Positions 63,856 through 64,000 of a DNA stretch of 64,000 nucleotides are shown one piece after another. A program made the translations under genes and the position numbers. This stretch comes from Clusia tigrina (lineage: Eukaryota; Arthropoda; Insecta; Diptera; Clusiidae), in the NCBI GenBank assembly GCA_920105625.2, contig OV050033.1, positions 89,282,280 through 89,346,279 of the forward strand. Reading direction: 5' to 3'. The first letter of the stretch is position 1. Every line of letters begins with the position of its first letter. Below the pieces are notes generated by a model that worked only from the letters and a program-made list of their open reading frames with translations, searched no databases and was not told the origin of the DNA.

Positions 63856-64000
63856 TGCTTGTAACTTTTTACTGCAGCGTCATAAAACCTTGAAATTTTG
63901 TAACAATAAAGTACTCGAGCCTCTTGTCAATTTAAGCTATCGCTCAAAGCTATGCTACCTTTGAGTCCCAAATCAAACACTGAGAAAATTCAAATAGCCC
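63856..64000. repeat. Partial monomer at the window end
   Basis: This is the first 145 bases of a monomer of the ctgcagcg / gagaaaattc type. It is cut by the window edge, which shows that the array continues beyond it. Confidence 0.9.

Larger units (their letters stand above)
1..64000. repeat. Uninterrupted 196-bp satellite DNA array
   Basis: The motif gcttgtaactttttactgg and the segments around it recur every 196 bp from end to end: starts at 1, 197, 393, 589, 785 and 981 are exactly 196 apart, and the same spacing holds at 54469 and 63660. About 326 copies are present, all in one orientation. By eye the consensus has 73 G+C of 196 positions (37%) and five CpGs. XhoI ctcgag lies at monomer positions 58-63 and agtact overlaps it. 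No interruption longer than the 17-bp insertion was found, so there is no unique DNA, gene or mobile element. The monomer is close to one nucleosome plus linker, and pure long arrays of this kind are characteristic of centromeric or pericentromeric heterochromatin in eukaryotes. That role is inferred, not shown. I do not recognise the family by name. Confidence 0.97.
53097..64000. repeat. Array region 8: late variant set, close to consensus
   Basis: Monomers here return to 196 bp without the insertion. New marks appear that I did not see earlier: gatagaac (from about 54200), tacgccttac and tacgccgtac, gagaaaattc with cctatacc (195 bp), gagcatcttg with taggttatc and tatgccc, gcttcac with acatctatc, aagtggccctaacatc, ctgcagcg, and gtaccagag, which removes the XhoI site. 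A core order of gcttcac, then aagtgg, then gagaaaattc, then aaagcttg with ttttctaac recurs at about 54469, 58370-58960, 59941 and 62094. Confidence 0.86.

Noticed and set aside
1..64000. CRISPR array or bacterial repeat locus
   Set aside because: The repeat is 196 bp with no unique spacers, and the whole unit is conserved. There are no cas-like genes or leader.
1..64000. CENP-B box in the monomer
   Set aside because: I looked for nTTCGnnnnAnnCGGGn on both strands of the consensus. The nearest stretch, around cttctatacggtacg, lacks TTCG and CGGG at the right places.
1..64000. Transposon, retroelement or transposase fragment inside the array
   Set aside because: Monomer phase is kept throughout and every indel found is 63 bp or less. 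No LTR, target-site duplication, poly(A) tail or recognisable protein fragment was seen.
1..64000. tRNA, 5S rRNA or other tandem RNA gene repeats
   Set aside because: The monomer has no recognisable A/B box arrangement, 5S core or tRNA fold, and no T-run terminator at a fixed place beyond the ttttt in aactttttac.

Overview
The whole window is one uninterrupted satellite DNA array. A monomer of 196 bp is repeated head to tail about 326 times from base 1 to base 64000, always in the same orientation, and the array runs off both ends. I see no gene, RNA gene, transposable element, telomere repeat or unique spacer. The read-off consensus monomer is about 37% G+C and has five CpG sites and a conserved XhoI site (ctcgag) overlapping a ScaI site (agtact). 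Megabase-style arrays of nucleosome-plus-linker-sized monomers are typical of eukaryotic centromeric or pericentromeric heterochromatin. I cannot name the species; a plant or invertebrate genome assembled from long reads would fit, but the sequence does not prove it.

Monomers carry private variants that recur in a fixed order, so the array has higher-order repeat (HOR) structure that changes along the window. Monomer starts below are set at the g of the gcttgtaac motif. Region 1 (1-8426) is a 14-monomer HOR of 2743 bp, preceded by a 16-monomer version. Region 2 (8427-10580) is a scrambled transition with a two-monomer block repeated. Region 3 (10581-25249) is a shorter 8-monomer HOR of 1568 bp, whose variants follow the same order as a subset of the region 1 HOR, with nested 3-mer and 5-mer duplications and a private 186-bp monomer. 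Region 4 (25250-29987) is a 12-monomer HOR of 2369 bp in two near-identical copies, where a 17-bp insertion first appears. Region 5 (29988-35540) is mixed and holds two strongly truncated monomers (133 and 141 bp). Region 6 (35541-44783) reuses region 4 variants with 980-bp and 2566-bp duplications. Region 7 (44784-53096) is dense in 213-bp monomers that carry the 17-bp insertion (17 of the 21 copies seen). Region 8 (53097-64000) has a different variant set and ends in an 11-monomer HOR of 2153 bp.

The pattern is what repeated unequal exchange or replication-based amplification of multi-monomer blocks would produce. The monomer itself seems to descend from a shorter unit of about 56 bp. Short open frames of 60-104 codons exist but are by-products of the repeat: they lengthen where an indel makes the local period a multiple of three (195, 141 or 213 bp). 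All counts and alignments here were made by eye, so percentages are deliberately not given.
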